A DNA stretch of 64,000 nucleotides, from NCBI RefSeq assembly GCF_036173125.1, contig NZ_CP108054.1, positions 3,162,001-3,226,000 of the forward strand, given 5' to 3'. Positions 1 through 8,593 of the stretch are shown here, piece by piece. Numbering within the stretch: position 1 is the first letter of the stretch; each line of letters opens with the position of its first letter. The notes under the pieces were generated by a model. That model was not told the DNA's origin, ran no database searches, and saw nothing but the letters and a program-made list of their open reading frames with translations. The position numbers and the translations under genes were made by a program. Origin of the DNA: Streptomyces sp. NBC_00286. GTDB taxonomy: Bacteria; Actinomycetota; Actinomycetes; Streptomycetales; Streptomycetaceae.

Positions 1-482
1 CGGTCCATCCGGCACGCCCCGAACGACCGGCTCCGTTGTGTACACACGAGCCACTCAGTCCATGACAGTGGTCCTCCCCCACAAGTTGCTCTCCACTTCA
101 CGTGCCGGATCGTCGCTTGGGCAGGCATCGTCCCGATGCCCAATGCGATCACCGCCGGGATCGTTCCACGCCGCGTCGGACGCCGTGAACCAGCCCACCA
201 GGCCACCACCAGCAGATCAATGGTCATCGGGGACAGCGTCCGCACGCGCTCCAGCATCCCGTCGAAGCTCGTCACGCCATCACCGTATGGGCCGGACCAA
301 ACCCGTGCGTACGACAGCGGGAGTAGCGGCGCGAAGCGTTCCCCGAGGAACTGGCGGCCGCCCGCCATTCGCCCGGACAAAGCACTCCTTCCCCCGCGCC
401 GCTCACAGGCCGTCAGGGCACTGACGGCAAATGGGTCGCGGGTGGTGGTCACGGCCGGCAGCGGCAGCACGACCACGCAGGC
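1..482. other. Left-edge stretch without a convincing gene
   Basis: Several frames are open here but none gives a recognisable protein, and codon use is mixed. A minus-strand frame starting near position 287 runs off the left edge and could be the 5' part of a gene, but I recognise no family in it. The sequence leads directly into a degraded PIN-domain fragment, so decayed DNA is the most likely reading. Confidence 0.4.
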
Positions 483-612
483 CTGGAGCTGGACCTCGCA
501 GACGCGGTGAATGTGGCCCTGGCCGAGGAGTACGAGACGGACGCGGTGCTCAGGCTGGACCGCGTGACTTCCGCGCCATGCTGCCTATGACCGGGCACAA
601 GGACGATCTGCA
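483..612 (+). pseudogene. C-terminal remnant of a PIN-domain (VapC-like) toxin, frameshifted
   Basis: The frame beginning at 483 reads LELDLADAVNVALAEEYETD followed by AVLRLDR, the usual C-terminal PIN segment with its conserved Asp residues. Translation then leaves the family, while the next frame continues with DFRAMLPMTGHK, which is how these toxins normally end (LDRRDFRAM...TGH). The switch lies at about position 562-568 and fits loss of one base in an Arg-Arg codon pair. No N-terminal half and no antitoxin can be found upstream. I infer a dead toxin-antitoxin relic; a sequencing error could explain the single-base shift but not the missing N-terminus. Confidence 0.6.
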
Positions 613-793
613 GCGGGAAGGATTTGAGTGGCGGCAGCGCGCGTGGCATCAAGTCCCCTGGGGCGCCCTGGAGTTCACCTGTTCGGGTGATCGCTTCATG
701 TTCGGGGGACAGCTGACGGAAAGGCTGGAAAGGTGCCAACCCGGCAGGGCGTACGGCTAGGGGCATGCAAGTACTGGAGCACCAGGGGCGGAA

Positions 794-1354
794 GTGGCGA
801 AACGCAGGCTCAGCGCGCAGAAGCAGGCGGACCGCGCATTGTGTCCCGTGCAGGTCTCGCACCTGCTCGGCTTGAAGGTCCACGACGTCGCCCGGGCGAT
901 GCGCACCCACGGTGTCACACAGCCACTGACGGCGGCGCATGCCCGGCAATGGCGGCAAGAACCAGGAAGCGCTCCGGAATGGCTGACCCCACTCTTCACC
1001 GAGGTGGCCGTACGTGCGGCGCAGCTGCAGGTCAGGAGGGAGCGCGGTGCCCTGGAGCAGGAGCACCTCCTGCTGCTCCTGCGGGACACGGTCGAGCGGC
1101 GGCTGCTCTCCGGAGAGCCGATCCCCTCGGGCTACGATGCCGAGCTGATCGCCGAGGACATCGCGTTCCGGGCATCGAAGGAACTGGTGCGGTGCTGCGG
1201 GCCGCTGTGCGGCGGCCCGGCGGCCGAGATGCTTCTCCCCGTCGAACTGGCGGCGCTGCGCTGGGCCGACGTCGATCCCGACAATCACGACACTTGGGTG
1301 GTCCATCGCGGCGACTGCCCCGACGTGGCCGACGAGCCGTTTCCCTGGGGCTGA
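794..1354 (+). CDS. Conserved hypothetical protein (Streptomyces type)
   Basis: A 186-residue soluble protein starting at GTG, with a purine-rich GGGGCGGA just upstream. It is rich in Arg, Ala and Gln, with a basic N-terminus (AKRRLSAQKQAD) and a helical middle. Four cysteines lie in the last third (VRCCGPLCGG and GDCPD). The segment VSHLLGLKVHDVARAMRTHG looks like a small helix-turn-helix, and the family resembles poorly characterised Streptomyces proteins, but I cannot assign a function. Third-position GC is high, which supports real coding. It stands alone between the PIN relic and the broken potassium transporter. Confidence 0.7.
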   Translation: MAKRRLSAQKQADRALCPVQVSHLLGLKVHDVARAMRTHGVTQPLTAAHARQWRQEPGSAPEWLTPLFTEVAVRAAQLQVRRERGALEQEHLLLLLRDTVERRLLSGEPIPSGYDAELIAEDIAFRASKELVRCCGPLCGGPAAEMLLPVELAALRWADVDPDNHDTWVVHRGDCPDVADEPFPWG

Positions 1355-1638
1355 GCCACCCCAGCACGGATTCGACGGGCGGGCAGTCGGTTCGCCACCT
1401 GCTCCGGCCCGGTGTGCCACCGGCGACCGCACCTACCGCACGTGCAGTTCGCCCGTCGCCAGCACTCGGTTGATGAATGATTCAAGCCCCCCGGGGACTC
1501 GCACCTGCGACCTGGCCTCAACGGCTACCGGTTCAACCGGACAACGGTGTGGATCACCAACTGCCCGCCCCCGACCGGCGGCTTCCCTCGTTCCCATGTC
1601 CCGTGTCCCCCGCCGGGGGCACCCTGTATGAGGTGCCC

Positions 1639-1680
1639 AAAGACCCCGTGACCAGCGCGTTCGCTGTGTGCGGGGTCTTT
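1639..1680. terminator. Hairpin, probable terminator
   Basis: A 10-bp perfect stem, AAAGACCCCG pairing with CGGGGTCTTT, encloses a 22-nt loop that can itself fold (AGCG/CGCT). It lies between the hypothetical gene ending at 1354 on the plus strand and the broken ktrB on the minus strand, a suitable place for a bidirectional terminator. The rest of 1355-1756 holds only a short CCCCCGCCGGGGG dyad near 1606 and no gene I can support. Confidence 0.6.
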
Positions 1681-1756
1681 GCGTGTGTGGAGTCGTATGT
1701 AGCGCTGAGCGGCTCTGTGTCGGCGTCCGTGGACTATTCGTGATACGGGGTTCGCG

Positions 1757-1788
1757 ATGTTGATCGGGCCCACGCGGCCGATCAACAT
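1757..1788. repeat. 11-bp inverted repeat at the truncated end of ktrB
   Basis: ATGTTGATCGG (1757-1767) is perfectly mirrored by CCGATCAACAT (1778-1788) around a 10-nt spacer. One arm and the spacer are normal ktrB sequence (coding LIGRVGP); the other arm replaces the gene's continuation. This pattern suggests a fold-back or template-switch event that ended the gene. Confidence 0.6.
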
Positions 1789-2892
1789 CAAGGCGATGAT
1801 GGTGAGTTGGCCCGTCGCGGGAAGGTCGGCGGTGATGCCGGTGCTCAGGCCGACCGTGCCGAAGGCGGAGACGGCCTCGAGCAGGGCCGCCTCGGCCAGC
1901 ACCGCGGTGACGACGAGGAGTACCAGCGTGCCCGACATGACGAGACCCACGCCCATCAGCGCCACGGCCAGCGCCTGACGCAGCGTCGCTGAGGAGGTCC
2001 GGCGGCCCATGATGTCCGCGTGGGCGTGCCCGCGGATCTCCGCCAGGATCGCCGCTCCCAGCACCGCGAACGTGGTGACCTTGCTGCCACCGGGGTGCCC
2101 GCGCTGCCGCCGCCGATGAACATCAGTACGCAGATGCCCAGCAGCGTGGCGGGTTCCATGGAGCCGGTGCCGACGGTGTTGAAGCCCGCGGTGCGCGCAC
2201 TGGCCGCGGTGAAGAAGCCGTTGAGCAGTTTGTCCCCCCACTCCATGGGGCCGAGGGTCCCGGGGTTGCTCCACTCCAGCGCGCAGGTCAGCAGGGTGCC
2301 GACGGCGAGCAGGATCGCGGAGGTGACGAGGGTGAGGCGGGTGTGCAGGGGCCGCAGGTGCCGGGCTCTGCCCCGTACGGCCGGGCGGCTGCGCAGCAGT
2401 TCCAGCAGCACAGGGAAGCCGAGGGCGCCAAGCACGCCCGCGACGGCGATAGGCACAATGATCCAGGGGTCTGTCGCATAGCCGACGAGGTTGTCGTCGC
2501 GCAGTCCGAATCCGGCGTTGTTGAAAGCGGAGATCCCGTGGAAGACCCCGTGGTAGAGGGCCACGCCGGCCCCGAGGCCGTAGCCGAAGTGGAAGCGGAC
2601 CGCGAGTACCGCTGCGGTGGCGAGCTCGATGGCGACGGTGGTGCGGGCGACTCCCAGGACCACCGGCGGATGTCGCCCGCGCCCAGACTCCCCCTTCCGC
2701 CTGTGGGGTGAGCTGGGTCCGCATCCGTAGCCGACCGGATACGAGCAGGGCCAGCAGCGAGGCGAGCGTCATGATGCCGAAGCCGCCGACCTGGATCAGG
2801 GCGAGGACGACCGCGAAAGCCAAGGCGACGCCGCGGGTGGGGTGGGCGGCCAGCCACAACCACCGAGTCCGCGTCGCCGCAACCACCGCCAC
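1757..2892 (-). pseudogene. ktrB: Broken KtrB/TrkH-type potassium transporter subunit
   Basis: Recognisable KtrB/TrkH segments occur in order but in different frames: LIQVGGFGIMTLASLLALL, then GSLGAGDIRR, then VVLGVARTTVAIELATAAV through FIGGGSAGTP, then GGSKVTTFAVLGAAILAEIR through MLIGRVGP. Intact family members are about 440-460 residues with four pore repeats. Here roughly 60 residues are missing between HPTRGVALAF and LALIQVGG. There are two frame changes close together near 2660-2700 and a third near 2090, and the C-terminus is lost at about 1757. The pore motifs STSARTAGFNTVG-like and FNNAGFGL survive. Such a gene cannot make a working channel. No ktrA/trkA partner lies beside it. Confidence 0.85.
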
Positions 2893-3189
2893 CAGCCCCC
2901 TCCCCTACCTCGAGGCCGCGGTCCGACAGCGGCTCGTCGCACGACACGGCCAGTGGACACGGCCGCCCCCGGACAGCATCACTGCCGGGATGGGCCTTGA
3001 GGAACGCGGCACGTCGTCAAGGAAGCGTAGAGATCGGCGCGGCCGTTTGGTGCCGTGCTCGTTCCGGCTCGAGCAACCCTCGTGAGGGTCAGTCCGTCTT
3101 TCCAGATGCCGAGGTCGGGTCAGTGCACTTGCTGATGCTCCGGCTCAGGGCCAGAAGACGATGTGCCGAGTGCTTGGGTGAAGGTGGAG
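2893..3189. other. Gap with no supported gene
   Basis: Open frames run through this stretch on both strands, but none shows a recognisable motif or a good start. It separates the dead ktrB from a weakly supported small gene. Confidence 0.35.
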
Positions 3190-3579
3190 ATGACGCGTCT
3201 GAACACCGTGGTGACGTGGGTTGACGCACGTGAGGGGTTGCCTCCGAGCGGTGCACCGGTGGCGGCAGCGACCATGGGCCGGTATCCGGTTGACAGCGCC
3301 ACCGAGTCCGATGCGGCGTTGGGTGAGGAATTTTGGCTCGTAAGGCCAATGGTGTTCAAGAATCGGCACTTCAGTGAGGACGGGGTACAGCACAGGGACT
3401 GCTTCGTCGACTCCGACGGGTTTGTCCTTTTCCCCTACGGCCTCGGCTCTGATGAAGGTGAAACCGTGACTCACTGGGCTGAGCTGCCCACCCTGCCGGG
3501 CGGGACGACGCACGGCGTTCTCGGGGAAGATGTGCAGCCGGCTCTCCAGAACGCGTGGAGCGCTCGTCCCGCCACCTGA
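3190..3579 (+). CDS. Hypothetical protein, weakly supported
   Basis: A 129-residue frame with ATG preceded closely by AGGTGGAG. The product is soluble and acidic, with a plausible globular stretch (FWLVRPMVFKNRHFSEDG, then CFVDSDGFVLFPYGLG). I recognise no family. Third-position GC is lower than in neighbouring genes and an opposite-strand frame overlaps it, so it may be horizontally acquired, decayed or spurious. Confidence 0.4.
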   Translation: MTRLNTVVTWVDAREGLPPSGAPVAAATMGRYPVDSATESDAALGEEFWLVRPMVFKNRHFSEDGVQHRDCFVDSDGFVLFPYGLGSDEGETVTHWAELPTLPGGTTHGVLGEDVQPALQNAWSARPAT

Positions 3580-3706
3580 CCCACTGGTGTCGGGAAACGC
3601 CGCCGGTGCGGGCCGGGTCGGTCGGGGCGGCGGTGGTCGTCAGGTCCGCGATCGGTTCGCTTCATCGTGGCAGGTGGGCATGATCGCCGCTGACATACTC
3701 TGCGGC

Positions 3707-4444
3707 ATGGGATCGATGGACCCGTTCCGCAAAGAAGCCCGCAGCCGTGACTTACCGGGGGACGAGGTCGAGCGGTGGCTCGGCACAGTCCGTCCCTGCG
3801 CGAAGCTGGGCACCGCTGATGAGGCGCCTCCCGGCAGCCCGTTGGCCGGACGGCTCGGCGGGGTGCCGCCGATGCCCAAGGGCGAACCCGTTCCTCGCCT
3901 GCCGTTCCTCGCCTCGGTCGACCTCGCGGCCATCCCGCCCGGCGCGACGGACCTCCCGCTCCCGAAGGACGGCACGCTGCTCTTCTTCGCGTTCACGGAG
4001 GACCCGTGGAGCGGCCGCGAATGGTCCCGGCTCGTCTACGTCCCGGTCGGCACGCCCGTCTCCGAACGCGGTCCGGACGGTGAGTACCAGCCTCGGGTCC
4101 ACCCCACCCAAGATCTCCATCTGATGATCGAGCCCTCGCTGCCCAACCGCGGCTACGAAACCGAGGAGTTCCCGCACGCCGGCGACCTGGGCGAGGTGTG
4201 GTGGGAGACCTGCGACGAGATGCAGGCGGACGGATCGGTGCAGGTGGGCGGCTACCCCTGGGTCTGGAACGCGGATCCCACCACGGACTACGACCACGGC
4301 CCCGGCGACTGGGTGCTGCTCGCCGAAATCGGCGGCGAGGACCTGACGGAAGGTGACCTGGGAATCGTCGACTGGGTGATCCGCCGAGACGACCTGGCCG
4401 CCCGCCGCTTCGACCAGGCCCGGGCCTGCTTCGACATGAGCTGA
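3707..4444 (+). CDS. DUF1963 (YwqG-like) family protein
   Basis: The protein of about 245 residues matches the YwqG/DUF1963 layout: an N-terminal helical part, then LAGRLGGVPPMPKGEPVPRL and PFLASVDLAAIP, an extended beta-rich body, and HQVGGYPW-type ending (VQVGGYPWVWNAD) followed by DWVLLAEIGGEDL. Members of this family are cytoplasmic and functionally uncharacterised. I place the start at ATG 3707 because TACTCT lies 7 nt upstream of it, as in leaderless Streptomyces transcripts; ATG 3680 and 3716 are alternatives. A 56-bp palindrome follows the stop codon. Confidence 0.8.
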   Translation: MGSMDPFRKEARSRDLPGDEVERWLGTVRPCAKLGTADEAPPGSPLAGRLGGVPPMPKGEPVPRLPFLASVDLAAIPPGATDLPLPKDGTLLFFAFTEDPWSGREWSRLVYVPVGTPVSERGPDGEYQPRVHPTQDLHLMIEPSLPNRGYETEEFPHAGDLGEVWWETCDEMQADGSVQVGGYPWVWNADPTTDYDHGPGDWVLLAEIGGEDLTEGDLGIVDWVIRRDDLAARRFDQARACFDMS

Positions 4445-4465
4445 CGCACCCTGTGCTGACGCACC

Positions 4466-4521
4466 CTGTTGCGGGAACTTGTGACACTTGCACGTGCAAG
4501 TGTCACAAGTTCCCGCAACAG
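4466..4521. repeat. 56-bp perfect palindrome without a loop
   Basis: Two 28-nt arms (4466-4493 and 4494-4521) are exact reverse complements with no spacer; the centre is CACTTGCACGTGCAAGTG. GC content is about half, much lower than the surroundings. It follows two tandem copies of GCTGACGCACCCTGT. It sits 22 bp after the DUF1963 stop and before a truncated NTPase gene. It could be a strong terminator, a tandem operator or the scar of a mobile element. Confidence 0.9.
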
Positions 4522-4831
4522 CCCCTACCCCCTCAGCCGACCAGGGCCGTTCTCCGCCGAGGGCCTACCGCGATGTGTGAGCGTGTCGGGGGCCGTGCGC
4601 GGCAACGGTGTTGATCACTATCGTGGACGGGCGCATGCCGCGAGCGTCGTACGGCGTACGCCTGTTGGGCGGGCGGGAACCGGCCTGGGCGGGGCGGGGA
4701 ACGGGAGGGGTCATGATGGACGGCGGGACCGCGTCGGTGCGGTGGCGGAACGTGCTGCGTGCGGGAGCGCGGGCCGTGTTGGCGCCGGCTTTGGCCATGC
4801 ACGCGACAGGCTGCACGCCCCAGGAGTCGAT

Positions 4832-5725
4832 GTGCTCACCGGCTCACCGCCCCGCGACCGGACCAACGGGCGGCTCGCGGTGTCGCTCCTCACCCGCCCG
4901 CTGACCAGGCACGGTCCGGTCGACGACGTCCTGCGTCTGCTCGCGCTGGCCTGCCCGGCACCGCTGCACCAGTCCACCCTGGAGAACGTGCTCTCGGCAG
5001 TCTCTCCGTACGATCCCTGGGAAGCCGGTCCCCTGGTGGCGGAAGCCGTCGAGTCCCTGCTCGGCTCCGGCGCCCTGCCCCCGGACCCCGGCCTGTCGCG
5101 TACGTGGACCATCCACCCGTTGCTCGCCCGCGCCGTGCGGCGACACGACGCCGACACCGCCCGCCAGGAGGATCTCCGCCGGCTGCTCCTGCACACCCTG
5201 GCCGCCGTCCCCGCCACGACCGCCCCTCCCCCGCTTCCCGCCACTCAGCCCCTCACCGGTACGTCGGCCGAGCGCCGCGGTCCGGGGCCCGTCGAGCGCG
5301 CCGCGGCCTTTGACCTCCAGATCGAACTGGTCACCCGCGTCGGCGTCCAGCCGCTCGCCCCGGACCAAGGCTCGCTACGCGAAGCCCTCACCTCGCTGCA
5401 CGTTCTCTTCAGCACCACCCGGGAGGTACTCCACCGGGTCGCCGCCGAGACCGCGGCAGGGCTCGTACTGCCTCACATCGCGGCCACCCTGGCGAACGAG
5501 CACCTCCGGCCGTTCCTCTCGTACTGGCACCCCGCCCTCCAACAGCACGAGGCCCGACGCCCCGACGGCACCAGTCCTACGGCGCATGAGCACACCTGGG
5601 ACCGGGCAGCCGAGATGCGCACGGACCTCGACCGGCTGCGTCTTCCCCTCACGCGGATCGCCGCCCGGCTCGCGGAACTGTCCAGTGTCGATCTCCTCGC
5701 GGAACTGCCGCCGGATCAGCGATAG
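4832..5725 (+). pseudogene. C-terminal part of a STAND-type NTPase with a CATRA-like tail
   Basis: The first part (VDDVLRLLALACPAPLHQ, then WTIHPLLARAVRRHD) looks like the winged-helix region after the NB-ARC ATPase of STAND proteins. The last 150 residues (FDLQIELVTRVGVQPLAPDQ, SLHVLFSTTREVLHR, LRPFLSYWHPALQQHEARRP, HEHTWDRAAEMRTDL) resemble a helical domain common in Streptomyces conflict-system proteins, which I recall as CATRA-type. No P-loop or effector domain is present upstream, so this is a 5'-truncated relic. GTG 4832 follows CAGGAG at good spacing, so a short protein could still be made. Its tail overlaps the convergent membrane gene by about 10 bp. Confidence 0.55.
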
Positions 5726-6360
5726 GCACCCATCACGCCCGCGGGGTGCTCGTTACCTCCGGCTGTCCGCCACAGTGCGGCCGCGAGCCACATCAGGATG
5801 ACGCCGACCAGGACGTGCAGCGCACTGGTGAGCAGGGAGTCGGGCAGCGAGGTCAGGAACGCGAACAACGGCAGGACGACGGCGTACCCCCACGAGGGGA
5901 TCGTCGGCAGGACGTGGGCCCGGACCATCCCGGCTCCGAACAGGGCGCAGCCCACGGCGAAGACCGCGGCGGAGCCGACGAGTGCGGGGATCGTGGGCCC
6001 GGTCAGGGTCTCCTCGATGACGGCGTCGTCGAAGTAGAACAGCACGAGGTTCGCGGCGAACGCGGCACCGCCGAACAGGCCGAGCCCGACGAGGTTCACG
6101 GCGTGGGCGACCTCCCCGAAGCGCCCGCCGACCGGGCCCTGCCGCCGGTGCAGCGCGGTGAGCAGCGGCAGCGCGAACGCGGTGGAGAGGGCGAGGGGGA
6201 CGCTCGTCGCGGAAGTCTCCCCGGTGAACGCCTCGACCAGCCCGGGCAGGGCGATCAGCAGGCCGGACAGCAGCCCGCACAGGGCGCCGGCACGAAACGT
6301 AAATGCCGATGCCGGTGACGATGCCGACGTCGATGTCGGTGAGGTGATGGATGAGGACAT
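5716..6360 (-). CDS. Multi-pass membrane protein of unknown function
   Basis: A 214-residue protein with a Ser/Thr-rich N-terminus and about five hydrophobic helices: AGALCGLLSGLLIALPGLV, STAFALPLLTAL, LVGLGLFGGAAFAANLVLFY, LVGSAAVFAVGCALFGAGMV, YAVVLPLFAFLTSL, LHVLVGVILMWLAAAL. The start ATG at 6360 has GGAG 7 nt upstream. It lies divergently from a sensor kinase gene at 6615, and such small membrane proteins are often found beside these two-component pairs. I cannot assign substrate or reaction. Confidence 0.75.
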   Translation of the reverse strand: MSSSITSPTSTSASSPASAFTFRAGALCGLLSGLLIALPGLVEAFTGETSATSVPLALSTAFALPLLTALHRRQGPVGGRFGEVAHAVNLVGLGLFGGAAFAANLVLFYFDDAVIEETLTGPTIPALVGSAAVFAVGCALFGAGMVRAHVLPTIPSWGYAVVLPLFAFLTSLPDSLLTSALHVLVGVILMWLAAALWRTAGGNEHPAGVMGAYR

Positions 6361-6614
6361 GAGGCCGCTCCGGGTTCTCGGTCTGGCTCGGACAGTGGGT
6401 CAGGGCCGTCACCGTAGGGAGCGGCGAGCAGGTGGCGGGAGGTGCGGGAAGTCGGCTGTCGGCAGCCGGAAGTCACCGTTCTACGGGCCGTGTTGTGCCG
6501 TTCGGCATGTGCCGATCGGCCCGAACCGGCTGGAGTTTCGCGCCGGTGTCTCTCGGCGGTCGTGTTCCGCTTGGGCGGCGCTTAGCCTGGCTGCAGCGGG
6601 TTGAGGGGGTGCGC

Positions 6615-7757
6615 ATGGTGGCGTATGGGCCCGTGCGGTGGGTGGCGCCGCTGCTGTACGGCGCGGTGCTCGTCGGCGGTGTGTACTACGCGGTGGCCGG
6701 CCTGGGCGACGGCCCTGCACCGGCGGCCTGGCGGGTGTCGGGTTTTGTGGCCGCGATCGGGGCGCTGTTCGCTCTGGAAGCGGCGGGACGCCGCTGGCCC
6801 GCGGCGCGGGTGCCGCTGTTGCTGGCCCGGTGCGGGCTGATCGGCACAGTGGTGTTCCTCGACGCCTCGGGCCTGTCCCAAGTGCTGTTCGTGCTGCTGC
6901 CGTTCACGGCCTACTTCGCCTTCGGCCGGACGACGGCGATCGCGCTGGGCGCGCTGTGCCTGGCCGGGCCGCTCATCGCGTACGTGCTGACCGCACCCGG
7001 CTGGTACCGCGATCTGGAGCGCGTGTCCGACCTGCTGATGCTCTCCGTGGGCCTGGTGCTGGCGATCTCGATGGCCGCCGTGGCCGTCGGCGAACAGCGC
7101 GCCCGGCGCGAACTGGAGGCCTACGCCGCGCAGGTCGCCGAGCTGTCCGCCGCCGCCGAGCGCAATCGGCTGGCCCGGGACATCCACGACAGCCTCGGCC
7201 ACCATCTCACCGCGATGTCCGTCCAGTTGGAGATGGCCTCGGACTTCCGGGACCTGGACCCCGAGGCGGCCCAGCGGGCCCTGAACGAGGCGAGGCATTC
7301 GGTGCGACTCGCGCTGGGCGACGTCCGGCAGTCGGTCCGCGCGCTGCGGGACGAGACGGCGCACCCCACGCTCACGGCCGCGCTGGCCGGCCTGGCACAC
7401 AGCGGCGCGGCATCGCCGCGGGTCACCGTCGAGGTGAGCGGCGACGAGGACGGCTACGGCACGGCCGAGCTGACCGCCCTGTACCGGGCCGCGCAGGAGG
7501 GCGTGACCAACGCGCGCCGCCATGCGCGGGCCACGCGGGTGACGGTGGCCGTCCGCCTGGCCGAGGACGCCGCGCGGCTGGAAGTGACCGACGACGGCCG
7601 CGGCTTCGCGCGGGACGCGACCGTCACCGGGTTCGGGCTGCTCGGGATGAGGGAGCGGGTGCACCTGGTGGCGGGGAGCATGGACATCGACAGCGGCCCG
7701 GACTCCGGCACCCGGCTGACGGTGACCGTTCCGCGCGGGAAGACGGGGGAAAGATGA
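6615..7757 (+). CDS. NarL-family sensor histidine kinase (HisKA_3)
   Basis: A 380-residue membrane kinase. About five or six helices occupy residues 5-160 and form the sensor region. The HisKA_3 dimerisation domain follows with the motif ARDIHDSLGHHLTAMS, the phospho-acceptor being His191. The GHKL ATPase has the N-box (YRAAQEGVTNARRHA) and G-box (VTDDGRGF, GFGLLGMRER). The start is ATG 6615 because GAGGGGG lies 5 nt upstream; GTG 6609 is possible. The stop overlaps the regulator start in ATGA, so the two are translationally coupled and form a cognate pair. The stimulus is unknown. Confidence 0.92.
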   Translation: MVAYGPVRWVAPLLYGAVLVGGVYYAVAGLGDGPAPAAWRVSGFVAAIGALFALEAAGRRWPAARVPLLLARCGLIGTVVFLDASGLSQVLFVLLPFTAYFAFGRTTAIALGALCLAGPLIAYVLTAPGWYRDLERVSDLLMLSVGLVLAISMAAVAVGEQRARRELEAYAAQVAELSAAAERNRLARDIHDSLGHHLTAMSVQLEMASDFRDLDPEAAQRALNEARHSVRLALGDVRQSVRALRDETAHPTLTAALAGLAHSGAASPRVTVEVSGDEDGYGTAELTALYRAAQEGVTNARRHARATRVTVAVRLAEDAARLEVTDDGRGFARDATVTGFGLLGMRERVHLVAGSMDIDSGPDSGTRLTVTVPRGKTGER

Positions 7758-8416
7758 CCATGGACGATCAGGAGCCGGTGCCGCCGGTACGGGTGCTGGT
7801 GGTGGACGACCAGCGGCTCATCCGGGACGGCATCGCCTCCCTGCTCTCCATCCGGCCGGGCATCGTGGTCATCGGCACGGCCGTGGACGGCCGGGACGCC
7901 GTGGCGAAAACGCTCGAACTGGGCCCGGACGTCGTGCTCATGGATGTACGGATGCCGGAGATGGACGGGGTCGAAGCGGTGGCCGTCCTGCGGGGCCGGG
8001 CGCCGGAGTGCAGGGTGGTGATGCTGACGACGTTCGACGACGAGGAGTACGTCGTACAGGCGCTGCGGGCCGGCGCCCACGGCTACCTGCTGAAGGACCT
8101 GCCGGCCGAGGAACTCGCGCACGCGGTCCGCCTGGCACACGCGGGCGTCACCCAGCTCGACTCCTCGGTGGCCCGCCACCTCACCGCCGCTCTTCCGACG
8201 CCACGCCCCACCGAGTCCCCGGCTGTCGTCCTGAGCCCGCGCGAGACGGACATCCTGCGGCTCGTGGCACAGGGCCACACCAACCGGGAGATCGCCGCGC
8301 GGCTGTACCTCAGCGAGGGCACGGTCAAGAACCACGTCTCCCGCATCCTCACCCGCCTCTCCCTGCGCGACCGCACCCAGGCGGCACTCCGCGCCCGGGA
8401 CCTGGGCCTGCTGTGA
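7754..8416 (+). CDS. NarL/LuxR-family response regulator
   Basis: A 220-residue partner of the upstream kinase, starting in ATGA overlap with its stop. The receiver domain spans residues 12-130, with acidic pocket VVDD, phospho-acceptor Asp64 in LMDVRMPEMDG, and Lys in YLLKDLPAEE. A LuxR-type HTH follows at about 155-215 (LSPRETDILRLVAQGHTNRE, LYLSEGTVKNHVSRIL). It binds DNA when phosphorylated. Targets are not visible, but the divergent membrane gene at 5716-6360 is a natural candidate. Confidence 0.93.
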   Translation: MTMDDQEPVPPVRVLVVDDQRLIRDGIASLLSIRPGIVVIGTAVDGRDAVAKTLELGPDVVLMDVRMPEMDGVEAVAVLRGRAPECRVVMLTTFDDEEYVVQALRAGAHGYLLKDLPAEELAHAVRLAHAGVTQLDSSVARHLTAALPTPRPTESPAVVLSPRETDILRLVAQGHTNREIAARLYLSEGTVKNHVSRILTRLSLRDRTQAALRARDLGLL

Positions 8417-8593
8417 GGCCCTGGCCTGCCCCGGCCTGCACAGAAGCGGCGCGGATCGCAAAGGCTGACGGGCTCGGCCGGAGCCCACCTGAGGGAGGCG
8501 ACGCCGGGTGAATCTGTGTCCGGCCACGGGGCCGAACGCCCCGGAGCAATCAGTGGCCGAGGCGATGTCAGACCCCTCTGCCACGATCGGCGC

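Noticed and set aside
449..1432. A 327-residue minus-strand frame across the first hypothetical gene
   Set aside because: Composition is Arg/Ala/Pro-rich antisense of the 794-1354 gene and shows no motif.
1477..1743. An 88-residue plus-strand frame
   Set aside because: It crosses the terminator-like hairpin at 1639-1680, has no ribosome-binding site and no recognisable motif.
4469..4518. Two genes starting inside the palindrome with identical N-termini on opposite strands
   Set aside because: The identity is a trivial result of the perfect palindrome; neither start has a ribosome-binding site.
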